A stretch of DNA of 64,000 nt from Xiphydria camelus (GCA_963678675.1 OY783193.1:16690427-16754426); one strand, 5' to 3'; shown: positions 9,152 through 18,371, counted from the first letter of the stretch. Translations and numbers: made by a program. The notes: generated by a model not told the origin, from the letters alone.

Positions 9152-10064
9152 ATGCACAGTGAGATACGTAAGGAGAAGGACGTTTTACGTCAAATCGTGA
9201 AAGCCAGTGACGCGATTCGACGAAAGCATCGAATGATAAAAATGGGCAGAGAGAGGACCGAGCGCGTGATGAGTGAAGTTTTCAAACCTATGGTGGCTCC
9301 CCTGGAGAAATTGGTTCGGTCCGTGGCACCCGTTAAGACTGAACCGAAGCAGGAGAAGGAGGAGCCGCTGTCGGAGGAAGACGATGTATCCTTCCGGACG
9401 ATAACGGGTGACGTTGAGGAGGAGGAGGAGGTGGAGGAGGAGGAGGAGGGGGGAGGAGAAGGAGGAGGAGGAGGAGGAGGAGGAGGAGGAGGAGGTGGTG
9501 GAGGATGAAGAGGAAGACTTGGGGAAGCTGGAAACGAAAGATCAGGACACGATTTACGGTGTGCGCGAGCTACCCGGAGGACGGTTGATGATTAACAATT
9601 CTCCGATAGTCTTCGAACGTAATCTCATTCGCGTGGGTGACGTAGTTTATCCGAACACCAGAGACCTGATCGAGTTACTGCTCAAGAAGACGCCCGACGA
9701 GACCCTCGTGAGTCGGGATGATCTGAACAATTATGGAAAAATCATCCTTGCGACGAATGCGCACAGGAAGTATTATACCGAGAGTGGACTGATACGCGAT
9801 AGCAAGAGCATCAAGTTCAACAGCATTATCGCGAGAGCTATCGGTTACCACGCTGAGTCGCCGAAACGCGGAGGAGCGAGACTGCCACGATACATGGTCG
9901 CCGAGAGTGGCAAACGTGTGGATTACACGTACTGGGATGATCCCAACGAACTCGTGGATCGCCTTCGTCTGCTGCTGGCGTCTCAGGCTACCGGTAACTC
10001 TGGTCACTCCAACGAGATCATATCCATCATCGAGGAATTGCGTGAAGCCGACATCATTTATTAG
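9152..10064 (+). pseudogene. DUF8207-like element protein, frameshifted at GGA repeat
   Basis: Two overlapping frames form one gene. The N-terminal part starts at ATG 9152 (MHSEIRKEKDVLRQIVKASD) and is a charged helical segment (about 60 residues) followed by K/E-rich linker. The C-terminal part, read in another frame after 9506, holds a conserved globular domain: YGVRELPGG, then NSPIVFERN, LLKKTPDETLVSRDDLNNYG, ATNAHRKYY, WDDPNELVDRLRLL, and ends EELREADIIY. This arrangement is typical of the DUF8207 proteins found beside pPolB genes in arthropod virus-like elements; their role is unknown. The frames are offset across an (GGA/GAG)n tract (9413-9506), so slippage most likely broke the gene. 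Programmed frameshifting is less likely because no slippery heptamer is evident. Family name rests on recalled motifs. Confidence 0.65.
9413..9506. repeat. (GGA/GAG)n microsatellite inside the DUF8207-like gene
   Basis: A purine-only tract of about 90 bases with mixed GAG, GTG and GGA triplets. It encodes poly-E in one frame and poly-G in another. It is the site of the frame offset in the surrounding gene. Confidence 0.85.
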
Positions 10065-10098
10065 TGGGATCGCACGATGTCTCTTCGTCAGTACCACC

Positions 10099-10251
10099 AT
10101 GAGCGCATCGACGTGTTCGGACGAGAAACTCACCACGGTCAAACATCCCGACATCTACCTCGTGGAGCGGGTGCTCAAGAGACGCGGAAATAGACTATTT
10201 GTAAAGTGGTTGGGTTTCAATGATTCACACAACAGTTGGACAAATAAATGA
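10099..10251 (+). CDS. Small chromodomain protein, probable integrase C-terminal remnant
   Basis: A 50-residue frame from ATG 10099 to TGA 10251. It contains VERVLKRRGNRLFVKWLGF followed by NDSHNSW, the first strands and the W-x-W/NSW core of a chromodomain. The chromodomain normally ends in a helix, which is missing. Polinton integrases carry a C-terminal chromodomain of this type, thought to guide integration. No rve/DDE core is seen upstream: the preceding gene ends at 10064 and the sequence between is too short. It is therefore most likely the surviving tail of a lost integrase, or a stand-alone chromodomain. It begins 34 bases after the DUF8207-like stop on the same strand. Confidence 0.55.
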   Translation: MSASTCSDEKLTTVKHPDIYLVERVLKRRGNRLFVKWLGFNDSHNSWTNK

Positions 10252-10439
10252 TTCGTTTATTCCTCCACACACAAGTCCACGTTTATATTCATTTATAGGG
10301 GTGAGAGGTGACACGCGTCACTCTCCTGGTAAATACGAGGAGAATCTTCGGATGGAGCAGAGCAATCGATTAGAAGTCTTTAGTGCTGCGGTACTTGAGG
10401 GCTCTCTCTCGTAATGCCGCTTAGTTTTACTTAAGTATA

Positions 10440-10570
10440 TTCACACCTATATTTACATCCACACACACACACACACACCTATATTTACATTTGTAATCCT
10501 ACCTATATTTACAGTCGTAACCCTATTCCATATACACACCTATATTAACACGTCCACACATCCATATTTA
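10440..10570. repeat. CA microsatellite and CTATATTTACA repeats
   Basis: A (CA)n run near 10460-10480 is flanked by four copies of CCTATATTTACA-like words. It forms the 3' flank of the polymerase gene and overlaps its last codons. Confidence 0.6.
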
Positions 10571-12641
10571 CATCAGTTATTCTGCAGTGGCCCCAGGGTA
10601 GAGTGTCCGTGGTGTCGGGCTGCAGGCACCTCTTATCGTCGTGCGGACTTAGCGCGAGTTTGGTCTGCTGCACAGTCTGCACTTCGTGTAGCCTCGATCG
10701 AAAGAGGTACTGCGAGCGATATTGTGTGGTATTTTGCCTCAAGCAGGCGACGTAGTCCTCGAAATCTATGGTTCTCGCGAGCACCGACGTCTTGACGCCC
10801 TTGGCCTTCTTCATGCGGTCCTCGCCGTTGACCCGCACGCTGTACATTTTACTGCGGAGTCCGACGAATTCCGTCATGATCTGACCGTTGCACTCGTCCT
10901 TCATGAGGCCGACCACCTTCTTGTTCACCAGCGGCATCTCGAAGGCATTTTCGGTGGGGTAGTCGGACGTGTCGAAGCGCCCAATGTGACGCTTCATCAC
11001 GTCGTAGACGTCCCCGCCTCGCACTTCGTAGATGAGGCTGTCGGTGTCCGTGTAGAGCAGTTTGCAATTGCTCTCGAAGGTCGGCATCATGAAGTCGTAG
11101 TGAAACTCGTAAACACATGTTTTCGACAAGTCGAGTACGCAGAACCCCACGTAGATCGGCTTATTCAGCAAAACCTCGATCTTGCTGAGCTGCACGGCTA
11201 CGAGGTTTTCTGCGAAAACGACTCGGTTGTGGAAGTTGGGTTTGGCGATGAGTGCTTCAGCACCATACCTGCCCTTCCACTTGGTTACGAGTTTGACGTC
11301 AACACGTTTGCGCACGTTCTCCATCGTCTTACCGAACACCGCATTGTTCATGAGTTTGAACAAGTTCTTCTCAAACTCATTGCGGGCTCGTTTCCTCATA
11401 CCGCTGTTCAGGTCTATATAGCTCTTGAGCCACGGTGACTGGTCGAATTTAAGGGCTCTGTGGATGTTGGTGAGCCGTAGACCGTGCTCAAGAGCTTGCC
11501 TGAGGTTGCGGTAGTGGATAATGTAACGTGATTTCGAGTACGTCGTCAGAAGCTTGGACTCTTTCGAGCCCGGTGGCTTCATCTGCTCGGGACACAGCGG
11601 CAGGTCTCGGTGGATGTCGTGGATGGCTTCAGGATAGTCCAAGACCACCTCAAGTATGTATCCGATGGGCGAGTCATCGGACACATTCCACTGGAAGTCA
11701 CCGGCGAGGTTCTCCACCCACTCGAAGCCACCGTACGGGAGATGTTGCGTCATCGCCCAGCCGTACAAGTTGTTCACATCGAAGTACATGAGGTACTTCG
11801 TCTCCTCTCCCGGATTGTAGTCCCTCATGTACGCGTTGTTGGCTCGGGCGTAACGGTTGCTGCACTGACTGACACCGCCTCGGATGCCCCGTTCGACGAA
11901 CATGAGCATGTCGATATCGGTGAGCAGTTGCAGCTCGATTGCGGTGTACTTCAACATGGCGTCCCACGTGAGGCCGGGTGTGGTGTAGTAATGGGCTGGA
12001 TCCAAACCGTACGCTTCGATGCAGTTGTCGCGAAAGTTCTCGAAAACGTCGGCCAGCAGCAGGACGTCAGTCTTGAGGTAGAGGTCCGCGTACTCGCCCA
12101 GAGTTCCCACGTTGAACTCACGCCAGACCCTCTGGGCGTGTTCGTAGTCCTCGTCGGAGATGCCGCAGCCGTTGAGACGGCTGTGAAATTGTTGCTGGGT
12201 CGGCAACTCCGTGACGTCCAGCTTGGCCCACGCGTCGAGAAACTCGTAGGGGAAGACACCTTTCCGCCTCAACAATTCGAACTGTTCGGTCTGGATCTGC
12301 GGGAACTCGCTCTTGGTGATCGGCGCCTCCGCGAGGTAAGACGCCAACTTCTCCAGCGACGATGCCATGAAGCGGAAGGAGTCGATGAACCGAAGAGCGA
12401 TGTCGCTGCCCTTTAGATGATTCGTGAACGAGACGTATCGCTCCATGTTCAAGGGCAGGAGGTCGATCCGGCCGTCAAAGCAGGTGGATATCTCCTTGAT
12501 GATGAGGTGGCTGTCGTAGCCGTTGAGATTGTGGAAGACTACGGGAATGGTGCGCGAATCTTGATAATTCAGGTTACAGTCCTGGTGCGCTGCACCCCTG
12601 TATCTGCCGGTGAGATGGCAGTGGTCCCGAACTCTCTTCAC
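10545..12641 (-). CDS. Protein-primed family B DNA polymerase, 5'-truncated
   Basis: The 698-codon frame replicates the element genome in related Polintons and adintoviruses. The N-terminus (residues 3-25) has DHCHLTGRYRGAAHQDCN, similar to an endonuclease VII-type HNH/zinc motif often found at this position. Exo II (HNLNGYD, 37-43) and Exo III (YLKTD, 188-192) are present, but Exo I and everything before it are missing. Polymerase motif A (FDVNNLYG, 287-294), motif B (KLMNNAVFG, 429-437), motif C (YTDTDS, 530-535) and KxY (SKMY, 597-600) are intact. The frame opens at a GTG; 19 codons further upstream there is an in-frame TAG (12699-12701), and a CHIYGE word in that gap looks like a damaged first zinc pair. 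Family members are usually over 1,000 residues. The catalytic half could be folded, but proofreading and terminal-protein priming regions are lost. Confidence 0.85.
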   Translation of the reverse strand: MKRVRDHCHLTGRYRGAAHQDCNLNYQDSRTIPVVFHNLNGYDSHLIIKEISTCFDGRIDLLPLNMERYVSFTNHLKGSDIALRFIDSFRFMASSLEKLASYLAEAPITKSEFPQIQTEQFELLRRKGVFPYEFLDAWAKLDVTELPTQQQFHSRLNGCGISDEDYEHAQRVWREFNVGTLGEYADLYLKTDVLLLADVFENFRDNCIEAYGLDPAHYYTTPGLTWDAMLKYTAIELQLLTDIDMLMFVERGIRGGVSQCSNRYARANNAYMRDYNPGEETKYLMYFDVNNLYGWAMTQHLPYGGFEWVENLAGDFQWNVSDDSPIGYILEVVLDYPEAIHDIHRDLPLCPEQMKPPGSKESKLLTTYSKSRYIIHYRNLRQALEHGLRLTNIHRALKFDQSPWLKSYIDLNSGMRKRARNEFEKNLFKLMNNAVFGKTMENVRKRVDVKLVTKWKGRYGAEALIAKPNFHNRVVFAENLVAVQLSKIEVLLNKPIYVGFCVLDLSKTCVYEFHYDFMMPTFESNCKLLYTDTDSLIYEVRGGDVYDVMKRHIGRFDTSDYPTENAFEMPLVNKKVVGLMKDECNGQIMTEFVGLRSKMYSVRVNGEDRMKKAKGVKTSVLARTIDFEDYVACLRQNTTQYRSQYLFRSRLHEVQTVQQTKLALSPHDDKRCLQPDTTDTLPWGHCRITDVNMDVWTC

Positions 12642-12689
12642 ATCCAGCAGCGACTCCCCGTAAATGTGACACTTCTCGGCGCTGTGGAA

Positions 12690-12936
12690 AGCCCTCTCCT
12701 AAAAAGCTCCCTCGCATTGTGTACGGACATCCTTCTATCACATGTACACCCGAGATACCTTTTGATTTGAATGACTTTATCACCGCTTTTTTCAACTCTT
12801 TTAATATCTCACTTCCATATATTTTCCAAATTTTCGGTAAAACGATTATTCGTCCATTGTACCTGAACCCTGGATGGGCTTCAGGATCAAACTCGTGGAC
12901 ACTTTCGTCTGAATCCGATGATGATGCGTTCGGCAT
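12690..12936 (-). CDS. Unrecognised ORF overlapping the polymerase 5' end
   Basis: From ATG 12936 about 80 residues precede the point where the frame runs out of phase into the polymerase. It begins with an acidic Ser/Asp stretch (SSSDSDESVHEFDPEAHPG) and continues with a basic helical part (KELKKAVIKSFKSKG) and a VIEGCPYTMRGS tail. I do not recognise the family. It may be the remains of an upstream gene whose end was fused to the truncated polymerase by deletion. Confidence 0.35.
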
Positions 12937-12949
12937 TGTGAAATTAGAC

Positions 12950-13224
12950 TGACGAATTACATCTCGAGAGACTGAGCTGGACCTAGTCGAAATTTCTTAT
13001 CGGAATAATAGAGTATCAGGTTGCATCCGTCGCAGTAAACTATCTCCAGCAACGATTCGTAAGCTCACCGATGAGCGTGAGAAATTATTTCTTATCTGAA
13101 TACTAGAGTATCAGATTACATTCTTCGTGACAAACCTCACTGAGTCTCATCGACTCGGCTAGTGTCAACCATGGCGAGTTACAATTCGTGAGATCGCTTC
13201 TGAAATACGCCGACAAATAATTAT
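12950..13224. other. Spacer between polymerase-side genes and right terminal array
   Basis: Contains two copies of a degenerate word (ATAATAGAGTATCAGGTTGCAT and ATACTAGAGTATCAGATTACAT, differing at few sites). No gene is seen. Confidence 0.35.
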
Positions 13225-14320
13225 TGAGGTAGAGAACGGGATTCTGGGCGCAGTAGCGCGGAGCAAGTCTGAACCTGCACGCGCCTGTCGGAACCTGCAC
13301 GAGAAACGATGACGTCATGCGACGCGGTCGAAACTGTGCAGTACGCATTCCAAGGCCGGTCAACTGCGCAGTAGCGATGCTATGACGTCATCGCTCAGGA
13401 ATGCGACGGGGTCGAAACTGCGCAGTAGCGCGGAGCAAGTCCGAACCTGCACGCATTCCAAGGCCGGTCAACTGCGCAGTAGCGATGCTATGACGTCATC
13501 GGACGCGGTCGAAACTGCGCAGTAGCGCGGTGCAAGTCTGAATCTGCACGCGCCTGTCGGAACCTGTACAGTAGCGATGCGATAAGCTATGACGTCATCG
13601 GAGGCGGTCGAAACTGCGCAGTAGCGCGGAGCAAGTCTGAACCTGCACGCGCCTGTTGGAACCTGCACGAGAAACGATGACGTCATCGGACGCGCAGTAG
13701 CAAGATACCTGGCGTTGACTACCCGCCGACAGTGGTGCCACCTGGCGTTGATGTTGGGAGTCGAGGAGGGGTATCATTCAAATTTCCCCGCTACGACGCA
13801 TGCGCACTTCAAAATGGCCGCCGCCGACGGTGGCGCCATCTGGTGGGGGTCGAGGAGTTGGGGTTCAACCAATGTTAGAGCTCCTTTGGGTCGAGGAGTG
13901 GGGGTTCGACCAATGACAGAGCTCCGTTGGAGGAACATTCAAAATGGTCGCCGCCTACGGTGGCGACACCTAGCGTCGATAATAGCGCCACCTGGCGTTG
14001 ATACTGTAGACCGAGGAGTGGGGGTTCAACCAATGGCAGAGCTCTATCGGAGTCAAATTCAAAATGGCCACCGCCCACGGTGGCGACACCTAGCGTCGAC
14101 AGTGGCGCCATCTGGTGGGGGTCGAGGAGTGGGGGTTCAACCAATGACAGAGCTCCATTGGGTCGAGGAGTGGGGGTTCGACCAATCACAGAGCTCCACT
14201 GGGTCACGTGATGCGCGAATTCAAATTTCCCGCCACGGCGCATGCGCACTTCCGCTAAATTCAAATTTCCCGCCACTTTTGGTCACGTGGGTGACGCAGA
14301 ACTCTCATAGCCTATCTACT
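13225..14320. repeat. Right long terminal inverted region with TGACGTCA array
   Basis: The outer part (about 13960-14320) is the inverse of 5233-5590. The inner part repeats the 115-bp-type units in inverse orientation, with perfect TGACGTCA at 13310, 13383, 13491, 13590 and 13678. Five copies of a unit with GAGCTC, CATTGG and GGGGTTCRACCAAT words make this arm longer than the left. The open frames it contains are repeat artefacts. Confidence 0.7.
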
Positions 14321-14326
14321 GAGCTT
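14321..14326. repeat. Target site duplication, right copy
   Basis: GAGCTT follows the right terminus CCTATCTACT and matches 5227-5232 exactly. Confidence 0.8.
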
Positions 14327-14905
14327 GAAAAAATAAGATTTTATAATTGTATATTCTTTTCTCAACATTTTTCTAAATTTATGATTGTATCTTTTGATAA
14401 ATATTCTTGCATAGACGCAAATTGATACTAATATCAATTTGCGTCTATGCAAGAAATAAATAATAAATAAATATAAATAAATAAATAAATAAATAATTAT
14501 ATGAATGTTTATTCATCCTACATTAATTGATTGTCTTTCATTTACTTTAATAATCTGTGCTTTTTAATAAACAGTATAGTTTATAACTTGCTCAACATAC
14601 TCTGGAGACTAAATGAAATAATTTATTGATTTAATAATTGAACAAATTACAATTTTTGTCCATTTATTCAGAAATAAATTTTCAAGTCCCTATATATGCA
14701 GGAGACGGAAATTTTTCTAAGTTTTGTTCGTCATTAAAAATGACGGAAAAGTTCCGTCAAAAAGACGTTGAATTTTGACGTCCAAGGTACGTCGTAAATA
14801 TGACGTCCCTGCGACGTTAATATTACGACAACTGACGTCTGAAACCCTATACTGACCAAAAAATGACGTCTGACACGTTATTCTAACGTCAGTGTGCTAC
14901 CTGGG
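14327..14905. other. Right remainder of the outer element: hairpin, AAAT tract and ACGTC-rich end
   Basis: A perfect hairpin (about 14402-14452, arms of 25 bases around CTAA) is followed by an (AAAT)n tract to about 14495, AT-rich sequence, and then an ACGTC-rich subterminal zone (14740-14905). No gene. Confidence 0.55.
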
Positions 14906-15211
14906 GTCATACGAAAGAGGAAAAGCTTATATCGATAAAGAAAAAATAATAATAAAGTAGTTACTCTATTATTGTAATTCATTTCTATTGTATCCCTTAT
15001 TTTTCTGCCACGACTTTGATTGTTGATAGTGGATGGATCAACCAATAAATTTGATTTTTCTTCACTATCAGCAATTAAAGTCGTGGCAGAAAAATAAGTG
15101 ATACAATGTTATTGGATTACAATAATGGAGTAACTACTTTATTATTATTTTTTCTTTATCGATATAAGTTTTTTCTCTTTCGTATTATACTATCACAAGT
15201 TTCAATTTATA
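14906..15211. repeat. Family A palindrome centred near 15050
   Basis: The inverted arm 14910-15045 and forward arm 15075-15211 meet at the TTGATAGTGGATGGATCA / TTCACTATCAGC spacer. The forward arm is interrupted at a TA by the 811-bp element and resumes at 16023. Confidence 0.65.
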
Positions 15212-16022
15212 CCGCATGTCCTATGACCAACCGCGCAGGTGAGCTGCGACCTGAATTCTTGACTTCGGCAGTATTTATGGTACAGTTAGAGTGGGCTTCA
15301 GACGAGTGAGCTGCATAAGAACGAAAAGTGTCGACTGCTCTTCTAATAGCTGTCAATTCGGGAGATCGAAGCGTTTCGTGTAGCCTCAAAATCGTAAAGT
15401 TTTGAATTAGTAGTGAATAATTTGTAGAAGTGATGAGAAATAATCATAAATAATCTTCCGAATTGTGACACCTTAGGTATCGCTCACGCCACTTCGTAAA
15501 ACTACTTCCTAGACACGCGCGGTGCTAGCGCGGAAGTAATTTCTGAAACAAATAGGCATGAGGCGTGTAATTCGGTTGGACATCGAAAAAACCCGAATGA
15601 TTGTTAACTCTCACTTCTGAATATTACTTATCATTTATTCAGATTCACAATTTCGAGCTTAGACTTCGATCTCCCGAATTGATAGCCATCGGGAGATCAG
15701 ACGTTTCACACTTTTCATAAGAACGCAGCGCAAGAGCGAAAAGCGTCGTCTGATTTCCCGATGGCTGTCAATTCGGAGGATTATTTATGATTATTTCTCA
15801 TCACTTCTACAAATTATTCACTACTAATTCAAAACTTTACAATTTTGAGGTTACAAGAAACGCTTCGATCTCCCGAATTGACAGCTATTAGAAGAGCAGT
15901 CGACACTTTTCGTTCTTATGCAGCGCACTCGTCTGAAGCCCACTCTAACTGTACCATAAATACTGCCGAAGTCAAGAATTCAGGTCGCAGCTCACCTGCG
16001 CGGTTGGCCATAGGACATGCGG
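15212..16022. mobile_element. 811-bp foldback element, TA duplication
   Basis: The inverted arms are about 250-280 bp and start CCGCATGTCCTATG. TA at 15210-15211 and 16023-16024 flanks it, and uninterrupted family A copies (for example near 43545, TTTATATACCGACC) supply the empty site. The arms include the shared module CTGTCAATTCGGGAGATCG. The interior has a second, smaller inverted pair of the same module (about 15665-15775). Non-autonomous; probably mariner-mobilised. Confidence 0.7.
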
Positions 16023-16437
16023 TATACCGACCTGTCAAACGTGAAGTATACATGTACCCCTCACTTCTATTTAATCTCTTCTTTGCCTCTGGTGTAACGA
16101 TGGAAATTACAAAATATCACCATTTACACCCTGCAAAGTACGTTTTTGTAAGTAATTTTTCCGTAACATTCCTGCGATATTTTACAATATTCGTGAACAC
16201 TACCGTATGTTAGAAACATTCCTTTACTCATAATATATAGGTATTTCTCGATAAATTCGCGAATGTTGCAAAACATCATAGAAGCATTTCAGAATCATTA
16301 CGTCGAAAGATCTCCTCGATAAGGTATAGCTCGATAAGATTGTACTTGTTAGGGCTGAACTATATGGGGTTTTTATAATTATTTTAGGACCTCCCAGAAG
16401 AATACAGGTGCAGCAAAATATCGATGCTCTGTGCTGG
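16023..16437 (+). repeat. Family A forward copy
   Basis: It continues the copy interrupted at 15211 and runs through the GTATGTTAGAAA and TTATAATTATTTTAG landmarks to the start of the transposase-like exon. Near 16437 it switches to family K sequence, as at 42880-42920 in inverse orientation. Confidence 0.6.
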
Positions 16438-16735
16438 AAATTTATTTACGAGTAAGGGCGAAATTTCAGCGGTGCATGCAAAAGGATTTCTTGAAACTAT
16501 ACCAATGGCTCGGGTTAATATATGTAACAACATATATACTGTTATAAGTGGTATCTTTACATGTGATGAAACAATTCGTCATGGTCATTGGAAGAGTATA
16601 CTTAGAGTTGAAGGTAAAACGTCTTCATGGATTTCTGTAGACTACCAAAATATAAGAAAAATCCGATGGTCTGTAAATTCGAAAGCGGTATATGTTTTAT
16701 TTCTCCAAAATACTAAGGCAAAGTGAAAAATATAA
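16424..16735 (+). pseudogene. Family K coding fragment, possible transposase remnant
   Basis: An open stretch of about 100 codons containing GIFTCDETIRHGHWKSILRV and IRKIRWSVNSKAVY. A diverged copy is at 40620-40800 (minus). D-E-rich and W-S-V-N words fall in an order reminiscent of the catalytic region of IS630/mariner transposases, and the segment follows a mariner-type HTH exon in the repeat. The match is weak. It could instead be a non-coding repeat with a chance frame. Confidence 0.3.
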
Positions 16736-16807
16736 GGGGAAGATTTTAATTTTGTGGTAATAAAAAGCTATTCTTCTACATGTACGTATTCTCCTCATGA
16801 ATAAATT

Positions 16808-17500
16808 CCAAAAAGTAGTGAAATCCCCCACAAAAACAGATTCTCTGTAAAAAAAGGCGGCATGTTCATTCAGTGCCAACAAAAATTGATACGTAAAATA
16901 CTCTCCAAAAAAGATTTGAAATCAATTAAGATCGCCATGTTCAAGATTTATATATACAAAGTAAAAGGCATCATTTTAAAGGAAAATTATTGTAAATCAA
17001 GTTACTAAAAAATTCGACTAAAAGAAGTTATAAAAAAGAACTTGCCGCGTTTTTTCCTTCAAAATAAAAAATTCAGACAGAATTATACTCGATGTTTATG
17101 CACTTATGATTTTAAATAAATTCATACACTTATATGATACCACCAGTATACCGAATGTCGCACGGGAAGCCGATCAGGCGGGGGCCTTCTGAATTTCTCT
17201 GAATTTGACTTCGGCAGTGCAATTTATGAATCACTCTAGCACACCGTCCAAGCACTGCCAATTATTCGGTATAGTGGACAAAATATGAAAACTTAAACGC
17301 GGCAAGTTCTTTTTTATTAAAATTTTTTTATAACTTCTTTTAGTCGAATTTTTTAGTAACTTGATTTACAATAATTTTCCTTTAAAATGATGCCTTTTAC
17401 TTTTTATATATAAATCTTGAACATGGCGATCTTAATTGATTTCAAATCTTTTTTGGAGAGTATTTTACGTATCAATTTTTGTTGGCACTGAATGAACATG
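16808..17500. repeat. Foldback element, right end truncated
   Basis: The inverted arms (about 16830-17035 and 17300-17498) share CATGTTCATTCAGTGCCAAC, GATCGCCATGTTCAAGATTT and GAACTTGCCGCG. A complete copy lies at 39711-40440. Here the terminal GGCGGCATG part of the right arm is missing and unique sequence begins at about 17500. Confidence 0.7.
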
Positions 17501-18080
17501 GTGTAGTGACCACCAGAGATTAGCCAACCCCTCCCATCGAGAGTTCTTTCCACTACAAACTTTCCTCCCACCACTCACGCCAACTATACATACCTAGGAC
17601 GCTTCCCTTCGGAACCCAGCAACTACCTCGCTTCCGAATTTTAGGCAGTCTTTCGGCTTCGACTCGGGACTCCGCCTTCAGTCTTATATTCCCGATGGCG
17701 TGATGCGCGTGTTCCGAAGAAACTCCGACGCGCGGCATTGTACGGAAGTAAAGTGAAATCCGGGGAGGACGCTGTGCGAGGGAAACTTCTTTTGTCTACG
17801 CTGAGGAACTTTTCAAGGGAATTTACTATTAGTGAATACGAGCAGTGCATTTTTTTGGTACGGTGATAGCGAATTATATTGAAATTGTGACGATATAGAT
17901 AATTGTGAAATGAATTTATGAAGTGGTGAAAGGAGAGAGTAGTTTAACTTGGTGCAGGATTGCAATGAACTGTTGATTGTATAATTATTTATGAAGAAGT
18001 TGGGTGGTATATCTTAACGATTATTTCAGAAAAGATATAATATGTGCGATTAACGTTGAAAAGGAAAAGTGCCACGAGTG
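17501..18080 (+). other. Unique sequence, possible 5' UTR of a host gene
   Basis: Non-repetitive, moderately GC-rich to 17830 and then AT-rich. No long frame. It precedes the putative first coding exon at 18081 and would be its promoter and leader if that exon is real. Confidence 0.25.
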
Positions 18081-18119
18081 ATGAAACTTTCTATTTCGAT
18101 ACCTATTCTTCGCTCTTGG
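18081..18119 (+). CDS. Putative first coding exon (partial gene)
   Basis: An ATG at 18081 opens 13 codons (MKLSISIPILRSW) that end exactly at a consensus splice donor, G|GTAAGTCG. The hydrophobic start could be the beginning of a signal peptide. No stop precedes the donor in frame, and the sequence before the ATG is compatible with a leader. No partner exon was found in the following 46 kb, so the remainder would lie beyond the window or be missed. A chance ATG and donor pair is quite possible. Confidence 0.25.
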
Positions 18120-18245
18120 GTAAGTCGATAAAAGGTGTATAATGATTATTTGCGATCGATCAACGAGGTAAATAACAATGCCGATGATACGAGTAGAGTT
18201 CGGTAATATATGTAAATTATACCTGGGTTAAATTTGCGTCTCCAA

Positions 18246-18371
18246 GGGCCAGTTGTATAAACGCGGTGAACTGTAGTTCAACTTGAATAGTGTCACACAA
18301 AATATACCAAAACTACGCTCGATCCACAGTTCAAGCCGACCTACAGTTCACCGTGTTTATACAACCGGCCC
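18246..18371. mobile_element. 126-bp hairpin MITE, GGGCC termini
   Basis: Inverted arms GGGCCAGTTGTATAAACGCG and its complement end in CGGCCC. The right flank is TAA and the left CAA. The ends and duplication type match the elements at 48633-48758 and 53199-53338, although the cores differ. Confidence 0.65.

Larger units (their letters stand above)
5233..14320. mobile_element. Polinton/adintovirus-like element, 9,088 bp
   Basis: It is bounded by inverted termini AGTAGATAGGCTATGAGAG and CTCTCATAGCCTATCTACT with a perfect GAGCTT duplication outside. It encodes a protein-primed family B DNA polymerase (10545-12641, minus), an FtsK/A32-like packaging ATPase (7559-8455, minus), a DUF8207-like protein (9152-10064, plus) and a chromodomain remnant (10099-10251, plus). 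Polintons are usually 15-20 kb and also carry integrase, protease and capsid genes. None of those is visible here, so this is a reduced and probably non-autonomous relative. The coding half is more GC-rich than the flanking genome. Several breaks (frameshift, truncation, Walker A change) indicate decay. Confidence 0.8.
4621..14905. mobile_element. Outer TIR element with ACGTC-rich ends, host of the Polinton-like insertion
   Basis: Both ends carry CCCAGGTAGCACAC as a short inverted repeat (4621-4634 and the complement at 14892-14905). The subterminal 200 bases on each side are packed with ACGTC/GACGT words but are otherwise not collinear. It contains a 212-bp MITE (4827-5038) and the 9.1 kb Polinton-like element. 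Without those insertions it would be about 1 kb, a non-autonomous DNA transposon. The flanks share only GT, so target duplication and superfamily are unresolved. Confidence 0.6.

Noticed and set aside
9125..9508. Separate 127-residue Gly-rich protein
   Set aside because: The Gly tail is the GGA microsatellite read out of frame; the N-terminal part belongs to the DUF8207-like gene.
10722..12416. Two long plus-strand open frames opposite the polymerase
   Set aside because: Antisense shadows of the polymerase codons; low complexity V/E/H-rich peptides without motifs.
13715..14425. 236-codon plus-strand frame at the right end of the Polinton-like element
   Set aside because: It lies entirely in the terminal inverted repeat array and is built from repeated GGGGTTCRACCAATG units.
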